Positions 36,996 through 45,584 of a stretch of DNA of 58,937 bases are shown here, in pieces. The DNA lies in the NCBI RefSeq assembly GCF_001654845.1, contig NZ_LXES01000037.1:1-58937 (forward strand), written 5' to 3'. A model generated the notes under the pieces. It saw only the letters and a program-made list of their open reading frames with translations. It was not told where the DNA came from and made no database searches. Origin of the DNA: Enterobacter soli ATCC BAA-2102 (GTDB lineage: Bacteria > Pseudomonadota > Gammaproteobacteria > Enterobacterales > Enterobacteriaceae). A program made the position numbers and the translations under genes. Each line of letters opens with the position of its first letter. Position 1 is the first letter of the stretch.

Positions 36996-37469
36996 ATGAA
37001 CCGTCGCGCAGGTAAGCCAACAATAAAAAAAACGACGCAACTGGTTAATGTTGAAGAGCATGTTGAAGGGTTTCGTCAGGTGCGCGAAGCGCATCGTCGT
37101 GAGTTAATTGATGACTACGTTGAGCTGATCTCGGATTTGATTCGTGAGGTTGGAGAAGCGCGCCAGGTAGATATGGCCGCGCGTCTGGGTGTTTCACAAC
37201 CAACTGTCGCCAAAATGTTAAAACGACTGGCCTCGGTGGGCTTAATTGAAATGATCCCCTGGCGTGGCGTATTCCTGACGCCTGAGGGCGAAAAGCTGGC
37301 CCATGCGAGCCGCGAGCGCCACCAGATAGTAGAGAACTTTTTACTGGTACTGGGCGTAAGCCAGGATATTGCGCGCCGGGATGCCGAAGGCATGGAACAC
37401 CACGTCAGTGAAGAGACGCTGGCGAAATTCCACGAATTCACCATGAAATACGGGCCATCTGCGGAATGA
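36996..37469 (+). CDS. mntR: Manganese transport regulator MntR
   Basis: The 157-aa DtxR-family regulator is the manganese sensor that represses mntH and mntS and activates mntP in E. coli. A family N-terminal stretch ([20 protein letters not shown]) precedes the winged helix ([39 protein letters not shown], about residues 50-88). The metal-binding dimerisation domain includes [13 protein letters not shown] and [14 protein letters not shown], which provide the His and Glu ligands. It overlaps ybiR by 4 nt (ATGA), so they form an operon. Confidence 0.96.
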   Translation: MNRRAGKPTIKKTTQLVNVEEHVEGFRQVREAHRRELIDDYVELISDLIREVGEARQVDMAARLGVSQPTVAKMLKRLASVGLIEMIPWRGVFLTPEGEKLAHASRERHQIVENFLLVLGVSQDIARRDAEGMEHHVSEETLAKFHEFTMKYGPSAE

Positions 37470-38575
37470 CGTTTCCAGGATTGCAGGCGCTGAAACGCGA
37501 TCGTTTCTTTCATCTCTTATTGATTATCGGGGCAGGGTTAAGCTTTTTTGTTCCTTTTGCACCGCACACCTGGCCTGCGGCTATCGACTGGCGCACGATC
37601 ATCACGCTCAGCGGTTTAATGATGCTCACCAAAGGTGTCGAGCTGAGCGGCTATTTTGACGTACTGGGGCGCAAAATGGTGCGCCGCTTTGCCACCGAGC
37701 GCAAGCTGGCGCTATTTATGGTCTTGTCAGCTGCCGTACTGTCGACCTTCCTGACCAACGATGTGGCGCTGTTTATTGTTGTGCCACTGACCCTTACGTT
37801 ACGTAAGCTCTGCGAGATCCCGGTTACCAGGCTTATCATTTTTGAAGCACTGGCGGTTAATGCGGGCTCACTTTTAACGCCCATTGGTAACCCGCAAAAT
37901 ATTCTGCTGTGGGGGCGTTCCGGGCTGTCGTTTGCTGCATTCACCTGGCAGATGACGCCGCTGGCACTGGTGATGATGGTGTCGTTGCTGGTGGTTTGCT
38001 GGTTTGCGTTCCCGGATAAGAGATTGCAGTACCACAGCGGAACAACAGGCCCGGAGTGGAAACCGCGGCTGGTCTGGAGCTGCCTTGCGCTGTATATCGT
38101 CTTCCTGACGGCGCTGGAGATGAAACAAGAGCTGGTCGGCGTGGGGCTGGTTGCCTGCGGATTTTTCATTCTCGCCAGACGTGTTCTGGTTAGCGTGGAC
38201 TGGACGCTGTTGCTGGTATTTATGGCCATGTTTATTGATGTCCATCTGCTTATCCAACTGCCGGTTTTACAGCATGTCCTGCACAGTGTCAGCGGTTTGT
38301 CGCAGGCAGGTTTGTGGCTCACAGCAATCGGTTTGTCGCAGTTTATCAGCAATGTTCCTTCAACCATTTTGCTCCTCAATTATGTGCCTCCGACTGTGCT
38401 ACTGGCCTGGGCGGTAAACATTGGCGGGTTTGGTCTGCTGCCTGGCTCGCTTGCCAATCTGATTGCCCTGCGGATGGCTAACGACCGCCGTATCTGGTGG
38501 CGATTCCATGTATGGTCTCTGCCGATGCTGGCCTGGGCCGCGGCGATCGGATTCGGACTATTCCTTCTCATATAG
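37466..38575 (+). CDS. ybiR: YbiR, putative ion transporter of the ArsB/NhaD superfamily
   Basis: The 369-aa membrane protein has about ten hydrophobic segments and matches E. coli YbiR (372 aa). It belongs to the CitM/ArsB/SLC13-like ion transporter superfamily: [20 protein letters not shown] and [20 protein letters not shown] are the two helical hairpin motifs of that fold. The substrate is unknown. It is translationally coupled to mntR, which might hint at metal or anion homeostasis, but that is inference only. The accessory island begins right after it. Confidence 0.9.
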   Translation: MTFPGLQALKRDRFFHLLLIIGAGLSFFVPFAPHTWPAAIDWRTIITLSGLMMLTKGVELSGYFDVLGRKMVRRFATERKLALFMVLSAAVLSTFLTNDVALFIVVPLTLTLRKLCEIPVTRLIIFEALAVNAGSLLTPIGNPQNILLWGRSGLSFAAFTWQMTPLALVMMVSLLVVCWFAFPDKRLQYHSGTTGPEWKPRLVWSCLALYIVFLTALEMKQELVGVGLVACGFFILARRVLVSVDWTLLLVFMAMFIDVHLLIQLPVLQHVLHSVSGLSQAGLWLTAIGLSQFISNVPSTILLLNYVPPTVLLAWAVNIGGFGLLPGSLANLIALRMANDRRIWWRFHVWSLPMLAWAAAIGFGLFLLI

Positions 38576-38603
38576 TGCGCTATTTGTCAGTTTATCCTGG
38601 CAA

Positions 38604-38645
38604 ATGTATAGCAACGTCCTAGCTTTAGTGAACGGCATAGTGTGA
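38604..38645 (+). CDS. Possible 13-codon leader peptide upstream of the efflux operon
   Basis: ATG at 38604 opens MYSNVLALVNGIV and ends at TGA 38643-38645, 31 nt before the membrane-fusion protein gene. It runs through the 5' arm and loop of the 38611-38670 stem-loop, so a ribosome moving or stalling on it would open the hairpin. There is no strong Shine-Dalgarno (CCTGG lies 4 nt before the ATG), and the frame may be a chance event. Confidence 0.3.
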   Translation: MYSNVLALVNGIV

Positions 38646-38670
38646 TGCCGCTCACTGACAGGACCGTTGC
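38611..38670 (+). promoter_or_regulatory. 60-nt leader stem-loop sequestering the efflux-operon Shine-Dalgarno
   Basis: Outer stem: GCAACG (38611-38616) with CGTTGC (38665-38670), and TCCT (38617-38620) with AGGA (38660-38663), with C38664 bulged. Inner stem: AGTGA (38627-38631) with TCACT (38652-38656), and CGGCAT (38633-38638) with ATGCCG (38645-38650), around an AGTGTG loop. That gives 21 base pairs. The AGGA in the 3' arm is the only Shine-Dalgarno-like sequence before the ATG at 38677, though at a long spacing of 13 nt. This looks like a translational control element. Confidence 0.6.
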
Positions 38671-38676
38671 TGAACT

Positions 38677-39771
38677 ATGGCAGAAGATCAAAACCCGCCT
38701 GCTGACGAGCAGGACAACAACAATAACGCGCGCAAGCGCCCGGGCAAAAAACCGTTAATTATCCTTGGCATCGTCGTCATCGTGATGGTGATTGTGGCGG
38801 CAGTCTGGTGGTTTTTGACCCGTAATGAAGAGACCACTGACGACGCTTTTACCGATGGTGACGTGGTGACCATTGCCCCGAAAACGGCGGGTTACGTGAC
38901 CGAGCTTCGCGTGCGTGATAACCAGCGCGTGAAGAAAGGGGATGTGCTGGTGGTGATCGATCCTCGTGATACCACGGCCCAGCGCGATCAGGCTCAGGCC
39001 CAGCTTGGGCTGGCACTGGCTCAGCTCCATCAGGCGCAGGCGCAGCTGGCGCTCTCCAAAGTGCAATATCCCGCTCAGCGCGACGAGGCCAAAGCCCAGG
39101 TGCTGAAAGCGCAGGCCGATATGGCAAACGCGCAGGCAGAGTACCGCCGTCAGCGCGGCGTTGACCCGCGCGCAACGACCCAGCAAAGCATTGATTCCGC
39201 TAACGCCCAGTTGCGCAGCGCTCAGGCAGGGCTGGCGAGCGCGCAGGCGCAGCTGGAAGTGGCAGAACAGGTTCAACTGCAGATCCGCCAGCAGGAAACC
39301 AACGTTGAAGCCCGCGAGCGCCAGGTTGACCAGGCCAAAGCGCAGCTCGAAACCGCGAATCTCAACCTCTCTTATACCGAAGTCCGTGCCCCGTTCGAGG
39401 GTTTTGTCACCAAACGCAACGTCCAGCCCGGCACGCTGGTGCAGGCGGGCACAGCACTGTTCTCGCTGGTTTCCCCGAACGTGTGGGTAGTGGCGAACTT
39501 TAAAGAGTCGCAGCTAGAGCGCATGAAGCCTGGCAATAAAGTAAAAGTCTCCGTTGATGCCTGGCCGGATATGGCGCTCGAAGGCCACGTTGATAGTATC
39601 CAGCAGGGCAGCGGCTCGCGCTTCTCCGCCTTCCCGTCGGAGAACGCCACCGGTAACTTCGTCAAAATCGTTCAGCGCGTGCCGGTAAAAATCGTCATTG
39701 ATAAAGGGCTGGATCCGAACAGGCCGCTGCCGCTGGGGCTATCGGTTGAGCCGAAGGTGACGGTGGAATGA
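38677..39771 (+). CDS. HlyD-family membrane fusion protein of an EmrAB-type efflux pump
   Basis: The 364-aa EmrA-like adaptor has a cytoplasmic polar tail rich in Asn, Asp and Lys (residues 1-26), one membrane anchor (about 27-47), a lipoyl half (TDGDVVTIAPKTAGYVTEL), a long coiled-coil hairpin rich in Ala and Gln (about 100-235), the second lipoyl half (YTEVRAPFEGFVTKRNVQPG), and a beta-barrel domain. It joins the MFS pump to the outer-membrane factor encoded downstream. The stop overlaps the pump start (ATGA). Not at this site in E. coli K-12. Confidence 0.9.
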   Translation: MAEDQNPPADEQDNNNNARKRPGKKPLIILGIVVIVMVIVAAVWWFLTRNEETTDDAFTDGDVVTIAPKTAGYVTELRVRDNQRVKKGDVLVVIDPRDTTAQRDQAQAQLGLALAQLHQAQAQLALSKVQYPAQRDEAKAQVLKAQADMANAQAEYRRQRGVDPRATTQQSIDSANAQLRSAQAGLASAQAQLEVAEQVQLQIRQQETNVEARERQVDQAKAQLETANLNLSYTEVRAPFEGFVTKRNVQPGTLVQAGTALFSLVSPNVWVVANFKESQLERMKPGNKVKVSVDAWPDMALEGHVDSIQQGSGSRFSAFPSENATGNFVKIVQRVPVKIVIDKGLDPNRPLPLGLSVEPKVTVE

Positions 39772-41339
39772 CGGATCATAGCCACGATAACTGGAAGCCC
39801 GCCAGCAACCCGTGGGCGGTGGCGATTGTGGTCACGCTGGCGGTGTTTATGGAAATCCTCGACACCACCATCGTTAACGTGGCGCTGCCGCACGTCGCAG
39901 GGTCGCTCTCGGCCAGCTATGACGAATCCACCTGGGTGTTGACCAGTTACCTGGTGGCGAACGGCATTGTTCTGCCTATCTCAGCCTTCCTTAGCCGATT
40001 GTTTGGCCGCAAGCAGTTCTTCCTGATCTGCATTGTGATGTTCACCATATGCTCGTTTCTGTGCGGTATTGCCACCGAGCTGTGGCAAATCATCCTGTTC
40101 CGCGTGATGCAGGGCTTCTTTGGCGGCGGGCTGCAGCCTACCCAGCAGTCGGTTTTGCTCGACTACTTCAAGCCCGAAGACAGGGGCAAAGCCTTTGGCC
40201 TTTCGTCCATTGCCATCATCGTTGCCCCCGTGCTTGGGCCGACGCTTGGCGGCTGGATCACCGATAACTACTCCTGGCGCTGGGTCTTCTTCATCAACAT
40301 TCCGGTGGGGATTGTGACGGTGCTGGCAATCTATCAGCTGCTGGAAGACCCGCCGTGGGAGAGCAAATCGAAAGAAAAACTGTCGATTGACTGGACGGGG
40401 ATTGGTCTTATCGCCCTCGGCCTGGGCTGTCTGCAGGTGATGCTCGATCGCGGTGAAGATGACGACTGGTTCTACTCGAACTTTATTCGCACCTTCGCTG
40501 TGCTGACGCTGGTTGGCATTATCGGCGCCATCTACTGGCTGCTGTATGCCAAAAAGCCGGTGGTCGATCTGCACTGTATGAAAGATCGCAACTTCACCGT
40601 CTCCTGCCTGCTAATGGCGGGTATGGCGATGATCCTCTACGGCAGCTCGGTGGTGATCCCGCAGCTGGCGCAGCAGGATTTGGGCTATACCGCCACCTGG
40701 TCCGGGCTGGTGCTTTCGCCCGGCGCAGTGCTGATTGTATTGACCATCCCGCTGGTTTTGAAATTGATGCCGGTGGTGCAGACGCGCTGGATTATTGCCT
40801 TCGGATTTACCTGCCTGGCAGTGTCATTCTTCTGGTCGCGTACGCTGACGCCGGATATCGATTTCGAAACCCTGGTGCTGTTCCGCAGCGCGCAGTCGAT
40901 TGGGCTGGGATTCTTGTTTGTGCCGCTGACTACCATTGCCTTTATCTCGATACCGAGGCGGCTCAATGCCGACGCGGCGGCGCTGTTTACCATGTTCCGC
41001 AACGTGGCCGGTTCGATTGGGATTTCGCTCTCGACGGCGGCGATAACCGAACGCGCGCAGGCGCACAGCGCCCATCTGGCGTATCACGCTTCGCCGTTTA
41101 ACGAACAGTTCCAGCTGGCGATCCGCGAAAGCGCTCAGGCGATCCAGAACTTCACCACCCAGGTGGGTGACCCGACCGGTATCGCCACTGGACGCATGTA
41201 CCAGACCATGATCGAGCAGTCGCGCTTCCTGGCCTATATCGATGTTTTCACCCTCCTGAGCGCGGTGGCCTTGTTACTGATCCCGTTTTGTTTGTTGCTC
41301 TCGCCGGTTAAGAGCGAGGGGAGTGCAGGAGCACACTGA
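39768..41339 (+). CDS. DHA2-family (EmrB-type, 14-TMS) MFS multidrug exporter
   Basis: The 523-aa proton-driven exporter has about 14 predicted membrane helices. Motifs of the DHA2 family include LDTTIVNVALPHVAGSL (motif D1, about residues 31-47), LSRLFGRKQFFL (motif A), the RVMQGFFGGGLQPTQQSVL stretch (motif B) and APVLGPTLGGWI (motif C, antiporter motif). With the adaptor and outer-membrane factor it makes a complete tripartite pump; substrates are probably hydrophobic drugs or bile-salt-like compounds but cannot be told from sequence. It overlaps both neighbours (ATGA and TGATG), so the three are coupled. Confidence 0.92.
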   Translation: MTDHSHDNWKPASNPWAVAIVVTLAVFMEILDTTIVNVALPHVAGSLSASYDESTWVLTSYLVANGIVLPISAFLSRLFGRKQFFLICIVMFTICSFLCGIATELWQIILFRVMQGFFGGGLQPTQQSVLLDYFKPEDRGKAFGLSSIAIIVAPVLGPTLGGWITDNYSWRWVFFINIPVGIVTVLAIYQLLEDPPWESKSKEKLSIDWTGIGLIALGLGCLQVMLDRGEDDDWFYSNFIRTFAVLTLVGIIGAIYWLLYAKKPVVDLHCMKDRNFTVSCLLMAGMAMILYGSSVVIPQLAQQDLGYTATWSGLVLSPGAVLIVLTIPLVLKLMPVVQTRWIIAFGFTCLAVSFFWSRTLTPDIDFETLVLFRSAQSIGLGFLFVPLTTIAFISIPRRLNADAAALFTMFRNVAGSIGISLSTAAITERAQAHSAHLAYHASPFNEQFQLAIRESAQAIQNFTTQVGDPTGIATGRMYQTMIEQSRFLAYIDVFTLLSAVALLLIPFCLLLSPVKSEGSAGAH

Positions 41340-42862
41340 TGATACACAGACGTTTACACCCCCTGATGATAATGATGCTGCTGGTAGGCTGCGCCGTCGG
41401 GCCTGATTATCAGCAGCCTGCGCCGCCTGCCCCTTCGCACTGGAACGACAAGGGCGACAGAGAGGTAAAATCAAAAACAGAATCGACGGCAACCAACCCG
41501 CGCTGGTGGAAAACCTTCGGCTCGCCACAGCTCGACAGCCTGGTTGAACGCGCCATCGCCGGGAATTTGTCCCTGCAGCAAACGGTGCTGCGCATCGCCG
41601 GCGCGCGCGAACAGATTAACCAGGCGGGTGGGGCGTTTTATCCGTCGGTCAACGGTAACCTGCAGGCGACGCGCCAGCAGCTTGGATTGGAAGGAGAGCT
41701 GAAATCCCACGGCGTGTACGACCAGCTGGATAACGTCGATCCTGAACTCAGAGGCGCGCTGGGGCCGCTGACGCAGCCGATCAATCTCTACCAGGGCAGC
41801 TTCGACGCCCAGTGGGAAATCGACCTGTGGGGCAAGGTGCGCCGTCAGGTGGAGGCCGCCGAAGCGCAGCAGAAAGCGGCGATAGAGCAGCGTAACGACG
41901 CGCTGGTGTCGCTGGAGGCCGAAGTGGCCCGGGCGTGGCTCCAGCTGCGCGGGGCGCAGAGCATTATCGCCACGCTGAACACTCAGATTGAGAGCGCCCA
42001 GCAGACGCTGGATCTGACCGAAAGCCGCCAGCGCGGCGGGCTGTCTCCGCAGATGGATGTGGAAAACGCCCGTGCGCAGCTGGGCAATCTTGAAGCGCAG
42101 CTCCCGCAGTACCAGGCGCAGGAGCGTCAGGCGATGAATGGCCTGGCCATCCTGCTTGGCAAACCGCCGGGCGCGCTGGATGCGGAACTACAATCAGCAC
42201 AGCCGATGCCCGCGCTGCCGGATATCGTGCAAACGGGCATTCCGTCCACGCTAGCGCGACGTCGCCCCGATGTGCGCGAAGCCGAGGCGAACCTACATGC
42301 CGCCACGGCGCAGATTGGTGTTTCGGTGGCGGAACTGTTCCCGAGCTTCACCCTCTCCGGGCAGTTTGGCCTGCGCAACAGCGAAAGCAACTGGCTGACC
42401 GACTGGAGCAGCCACTTTTACAGCTTCGGCCCGCAGGTTTCTATTCCCATCTTCCAGGGGGGGCGGCTGGTGTCCAGCGTCAAGGTGGCGCGCGCGCAGC
42501 AGGGCGCGGCGGTGCTGGACTATCGCCAGACGGTGCTGACGGCGCTCGGAGATGTGGAAAATGCGCTGGTGAGCTATCGCACCGACCAGCAGCGTGAAGC
42601 GGGGCTGGCGAAAACCATCGACGCGCTGCAAAACGCCTTTGACCTGGCGAGCGACAGCTACCGGCAGGGTATCGCCAGCTTTATCGACGTGCTGGACGCC
42701 CAGCGCCAGCTGGCGCAGGCGCAGCAGCAGCGCGCGCAGGCACAGGTGCAAAGCGCGCTGGATTTGGTTGCGCTCTATAAAGCGCTCGGCGGCGGCTGGG
42801 AGCCGTATCAGCAGGTGCAGCTGCCGGATTACAAGGTCTTTGGCGACGCCTCACGCGGATAA
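41339..42862 (+). CDS. Outer membrane efflux lipoprotein (NodT/OMF family)
   Basis: The 507-aa TolC-like channel has a lipoprotein signal (MIHRRLHPLMIMMLLVGC, with lipobox Cys near residue 18). Two OEP repeats of coiled-coil and beta-strand follow, with DAQWEIDLWGKVRRQVEAAEAQ and LFPSFTLSGQFGLRN typical of NodT proteins. The second repeat ends with SFIDVLDAQRQLAQAQQQ. It supplies a dedicated exit duct, so this pump need not use TolC. It overlaps the pump gene by 1 nt (TGATG). Confidence 0.92.
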   Translation: MIHRRLHPLMIMMLLVGCAVGPDYQQPAPPAPSHWNDKGDREVKSKTESTATNPRWWKTFGSPQLDSLVERAIAGNLSLQQTVLRIAGAREQINQAGGAFYPSVNGNLQATRQQLGLEGELKSHGVYDQLDNVDPELRGALGPLTQPINLYQGSFDAQWEIDLWGKVRRQVEAAEAQQKAAIEQRNDALVSLEAEVARAWLQLRGAQSIIATLNTQIESAQQTLDLTESRQRGGLSPQMDVENARAQLGNLEAQLPQYQAQERQAMNGLAILLGKPPGALDAELQSAQPMPALPDIVQTGIPSTLARRRPDVREAEANLHAATAQIGVSVAELFPSFTLSGQFGLRNSESNWLTDWSSHFYSFGPQVSIPIFQGGRLVSSVKVARAQQGAAVLDYRQTVLTALGDVENALVSYRTDQQREAGLAKTIDALQNAFDLASDSYRQGIASFIDVLDAQRQLAQAQQQRAQAQVQSALDLVALYKALGGGWEPYQQVQLPDYKVFGDASRG

Positions 42863-42966
42863 CGATTCAGAGGATTGGGCAAGAAACGGACAGGAACGCC
42901 ACATTCGCGATGGCTGAGGGGCGGGTATAACTAACAGACACCCAATCGACATGCGAGGAAAGCATT

Positions 42967-44007
42967 ATGCGTTATCAAAAACTGGGCAATACCGGTCTGT
43001 TTGTTTCTGAACTGTGCCTCGGCACCATGACATTCGGTGGTGAAGGCGGCATGTGGGGCAAGATTGGCCAGCTGCGACAGAATGAGTCAGAGCAGCTGGT
43101 AGGGCGCGCACTGGATGCCGGGATCAACTTTATCGATACCGCGAACGTCTACTCAGAAGGGCGTTCGGAAGAGATAACTGGCCAGGCCCTGAAAAACCTG
43201 AAAGTCCCGCGTGAAAACGTAGTGGTCGCCACCAAAGTGTTTGGCGAAACAGGCACGGCGGGGGTGAACTCCCGGGGTAACTCTCGTTACCATATCATCG
43301 GCAGTGTGAAAGAGAGCCTGCGCCGTCTTCAGCTTGATCATATCGATCTCTATCAATTACACGGCTTCGATCCGGCCACGCCGGTTGAAGAAACGCTTTA
43401 CGCGCTCGATAACCTGGTGCAGCAAGGCCACGTGCGTTACATCGGTGTTTCCAACTGGGCAGCTTGGCAAATCATGAAGGCGCTTGGGATTTCCGAGCGG
43501 CTCGGGCTGGCGCGTTTTGCGTCGTTGCAGGCCTATTACACCATTGCCGGACGCGATCTGGAGCGTGAGCTGGTACCGATGATGCAAAGTGAAGGTGTCG
43601 GGCTGATGGTCTGGAGCCCGCTGGCGGGCGGTTTGCTGAGCGGGAAATATGGCCGTGACGGGCAAGGCGAGGCTGGCAGTCGCCGTCTGGAATTTGATTT
43701 CCCGCCGGTTAACAAAGAACGCGCGTTTGACTGTGTGGACGTGATGCGCACCATTGCCGGGAGTAAAGGCGTATCGGTTGCACAAATTGCGCTGGCGTGG
43801 CTGCTACATCAGAAGGCGGTCAGCAGCGTCATCATAGGCGCCAAACGCGTGGACCAGCTTGATGACAATATCGCGGCGACCCACATCCGTTTAAGCGACG
43901 ATGAGCTAAAACAGCTGGATGCCGTCAGCGAGCTGCCGCGTGAATATCCGGGCTGGATGCTCGAGCGCCAGGGTGAGTATCGTCGTAATCAATTAGCACA
44001 GCAATAA
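42967..44007 (+). CDS. Aldo/keto reductase
   Basis: The 346-aa NADPH-dependent oxidoreductase has the TIM-barrel AKR fold. The catalytic tetrad can be seen: Asp in GINFIDTANVYSEG (about residue 57) with Tyr five residues on (about 62), Lys in VVVATKVF (about 90), and His in LYQLHGFD. The cofactor region near the C-terminus has SSVIIGAKRVDQLDDNI. It resembles YajO/YghZ-type and tas-like enzymes that reduce aldehydes such as methylglyoxal. The physiological substrate is unknown. Separate Shine-Dalgarno (GAGGAAAG) and its own terminator, so it is monocistronic or at the end of the efflux transcript. Confidence 0.88.
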   Translation: MRYQKLGNTGLFVSELCLGTMTFGGEGGMWGKIGQLRQNESEQLVGRALDAGINFIDTANVYSEGRSEEITGQALKNLKVPRENVVVATKVFGETGTAGVNSRGNSRYHIIGSVKESLRRLQLDHIDLYQLHGFDPATPVEETLYALDNLVQQGHVRYIGVSNWAAWQIMKALGISERLGLARFASLQAYYTIAGRDLERELVPMMQSEGVGLMVWSPLAGGLLSGKYGRDGQGEAGSRRLEFDFPPVNKERAFDCVDVMRTIAGSKGVSVAQIALAWLLHQKAVSSVIIGAKRVDQLDDNIAATHIRLSDDELKQLDAVSELPREYPGWMLERQGEYRRNQLAQQ

Positions 44008-44016
44008 CCCCGCTTT

Positions 44017-44053
44017 CCCCGGCAGCGATTCACCTGCCGGGGTCACTATTTTT
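44017..44053 (+). terminator. Intrinsic terminator after the aldo/keto reductase gene
   Basis: CCCCGGCAG (44017-44025) pairs with CTGCCGGGG (44034-44042) around an 8-nt loop, followed by TCACTATTTTT. It starts 9 nt after the stop and separates the reductase from the beta-glucoside operon. Confidence 0.85.
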
Positions 44054-44085
44054 CCCGCACTGCTCACAAAAAACGATCCTTCTCT

Positions 44086-44114
44086 TTGATTGATTTTTCA
44101 TCTTCACCTATATG
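44086..44114 (+). promoter_or_regulatory. Candidate promoter of the beta-glucoside operon
   Basis: TTGATT (44086-44091) and TATATG (44109-44114) are separated by 17 nt, a reasonable sigma-70 promoter. The -10 overlaps the first of two operator-like palindromes. Confidence 0.5.
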
Positions 44115-44144
44115 ACTAGTCATGAAATTTAAATGACTAGTTAT
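44112..44144 (+). promoter_or_regulatory. Tandem 12-bp palindromes, candidate GntR-family operator
   Basis: ATGACTAGTCAT (44112-44123), a perfect palindrome, and ATGACTAGTTAT (44133-44144), one base different, are 21 bp apart, so they face the same side of the DNA. The first overlaps the presumed -10, the second lies about 14 bp before the GH1 start codon. The obvious regulator is the GntR/UTRA protein encoded at 46923-47639. CTAG is uncommon in enterobacterial DNA, which makes two copies notable. Confidence 0.7.
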
Positions 44145-44157
44145 ATAGGGAGAGTCC

Positions 44158-45534
44158 ATGAAGAAATTACTGCCAGACAACTTTTTATGGGGAAACTCGG
44201 TTTCCAGTATGCAGACCGAAGGCGCATGGAATGAGGGCGGAAAAGGGATGTCGGTGTACGACATTCGGGAAGCCAGTGAACACGCCTCTGACTGGAAAGT
44301 GGCAACCGATTCTTACCATCGTTACCATGAAGACTTTGATTTGATGCAGGATTTGGGCATGAACTGCTATCGGTTCCAGATCGCCTGGAGCCGCGTGTGC
44401 CCGCAGGGTGACGGCGAATTTAACGAAGAAGGTATCGCCTTTTACGACCGCTTTATCAACGACCTGATTGCCCGCGGCATCGAGCCGATGATTTGCCTCT
44501 ACCACTTTGATATGCCGCTGGCGCTGGCGCAGGAGTACAACGGTTTTAACGATCGCCGCGTGATGGACGCGTTCATCCGTTATGGCAAAAAGATGATCGA
44601 CTGCTATGGCGATCGCGTGAAGTACTGGCTGACATTTAACGAGCAGAACATTTTCCATATGCCGGAAGCCTTCAGAATTTCCGGTTACATGAAAGGTGAG
44701 AAAACCCTGCGCGAGCTGTATGAGCTCCAGCATCATACGATGGTGGCGCATATGGCGCTCACAGAATATCTGCACCAGACCAAACCGGGCAAGCTGATGG
44801 GCGGGATGCTGGCGCACCAGCTTATCTATCCGGCCACCTGCAAACCGCGCGATATCTTCTACGCCCAGCAGTATGACGAGTTCCTTAATCAAAACCTGTT
44901 GCGCGTTTTCGCAGGCCAGGGCTATAGCCCGGCGGTGATGGCTGTTGTCGAACAACAAGGTTTTGAGGATATCTATCATCCTGAAGATCTGGCGCTGCTG
45001 GCGCGTACCAAAAACGACTACATGGCGTTCAGCTATTATGCCAGTAAAACCCTCGACAGCGATGCCATCCCGGAAGGGACGCCGGTTAACTATTACCTGC
45101 TGCATGGCGACAAAAACAACCCGTATCTGAAAGCGACCGAGTGGAACTGGCAGATTGATCCGTTGGGTTTCCGCACCATTATCACCCGCTACTACAACGA
45201 CTGGCGTCTGCCGGTGTTCCCGATTGAAAACGGAATTGGGGTAATTGAATCCTGGGATGGCGTTAACCCGATTAACGATACCTACCGCATTGATTACCAC
45301 CGCGCGCACATCGAGGCCATGAAAGAGGCCATGTTTGAAGACGGAGCGCAGGTTATTGGTTATCTCGGCTGGGGACTTATCGACATTCTGAGCTCGCAGG
45401 GCGACATGCGTAAGCGTTATGGCGTGGTGTATGTGAACCGCGAGAACCATGATTTGCGGGATATGAAGCGCGTGCCGAAAAAGAGCTATGCGTGGTTGAA
45501 ACAGGTTATCCATACCAACGGGCGCGAGATGTAA
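44158..45534 (+). CDS. 6-phospho-beta-glucosidase, glycoside hydrolase family 1
   Basis: The 458-aa GH1 enzyme cleaves phosphorylated beta-glucosides imported by a PTS. The acid/base Glu is E162 in LTFNEQN, and the nucleophile is E357 in FPIENGIG, a variant of the usual TENG. The C-terminal GYLGWGLIDILSSQGDMRKRYGVVYVNRE is the family end motif whose Ser and Lys bind the phosphate group. It is close to the bgl/asc/chb type enzymes; the sugar cannot be told from reading. First gene of an operon with EIIC and GntR, Shine-Dalgarno GGGAGAG. Confidence 0.9.
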   Translation: MKKLLPDNFLWGNSVSSMQTEGAWNEGGKGMSVYDIREASEHASDWKVATDSYHRYHEDFDLMQDLGMNCYRFQIAWSRVCPQGDGEFNEEGIAFYDRFINDLIARGIEPMICLYHFDMPLALAQEYNGFNDRRVMDAFIRYGKKMIDCYGDRVKYWLTFNEQNIFHMPEAFRISGYMKGEKTLRELYELQHHTMVAHMALTEYLHQTKPGKLMGGMLAHQLIYPATCKPRDIFYAQQYDEFLNQNLLRVFAGQGYSPAVMAVVEQQGFEDIYHPEDLALLARTKNDYMAFSYYASKTLDSDAIPEGTPVNYYLLHGDKNNPYLKATEWNWQIDPLGFRTIITRYYNDWRLPVFPIENGIGVIESWDGVNPINDTYRIDYHRAHIEAMKEAMFEDGAQVIGYLGWGLIDILSSQGDMRKRYGVVYVNRENHDLRDMKRVPKKSYAWLKQVIHTNGREM

Positions 45535-45584
45535 GTTGTACGCTGCCGGGCTGTTTTTGTGACTGATGAATGGGAATATCCGCT

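Noticed and set aside
44185..45513. 442-codon open frame antisense to the GH1 gene
   Set aside because: It mirrors a highly conserved gene with clear catalytic motifs. The translation has shadow-frame composition (many Val, His and Arg) and no recognisable domain.
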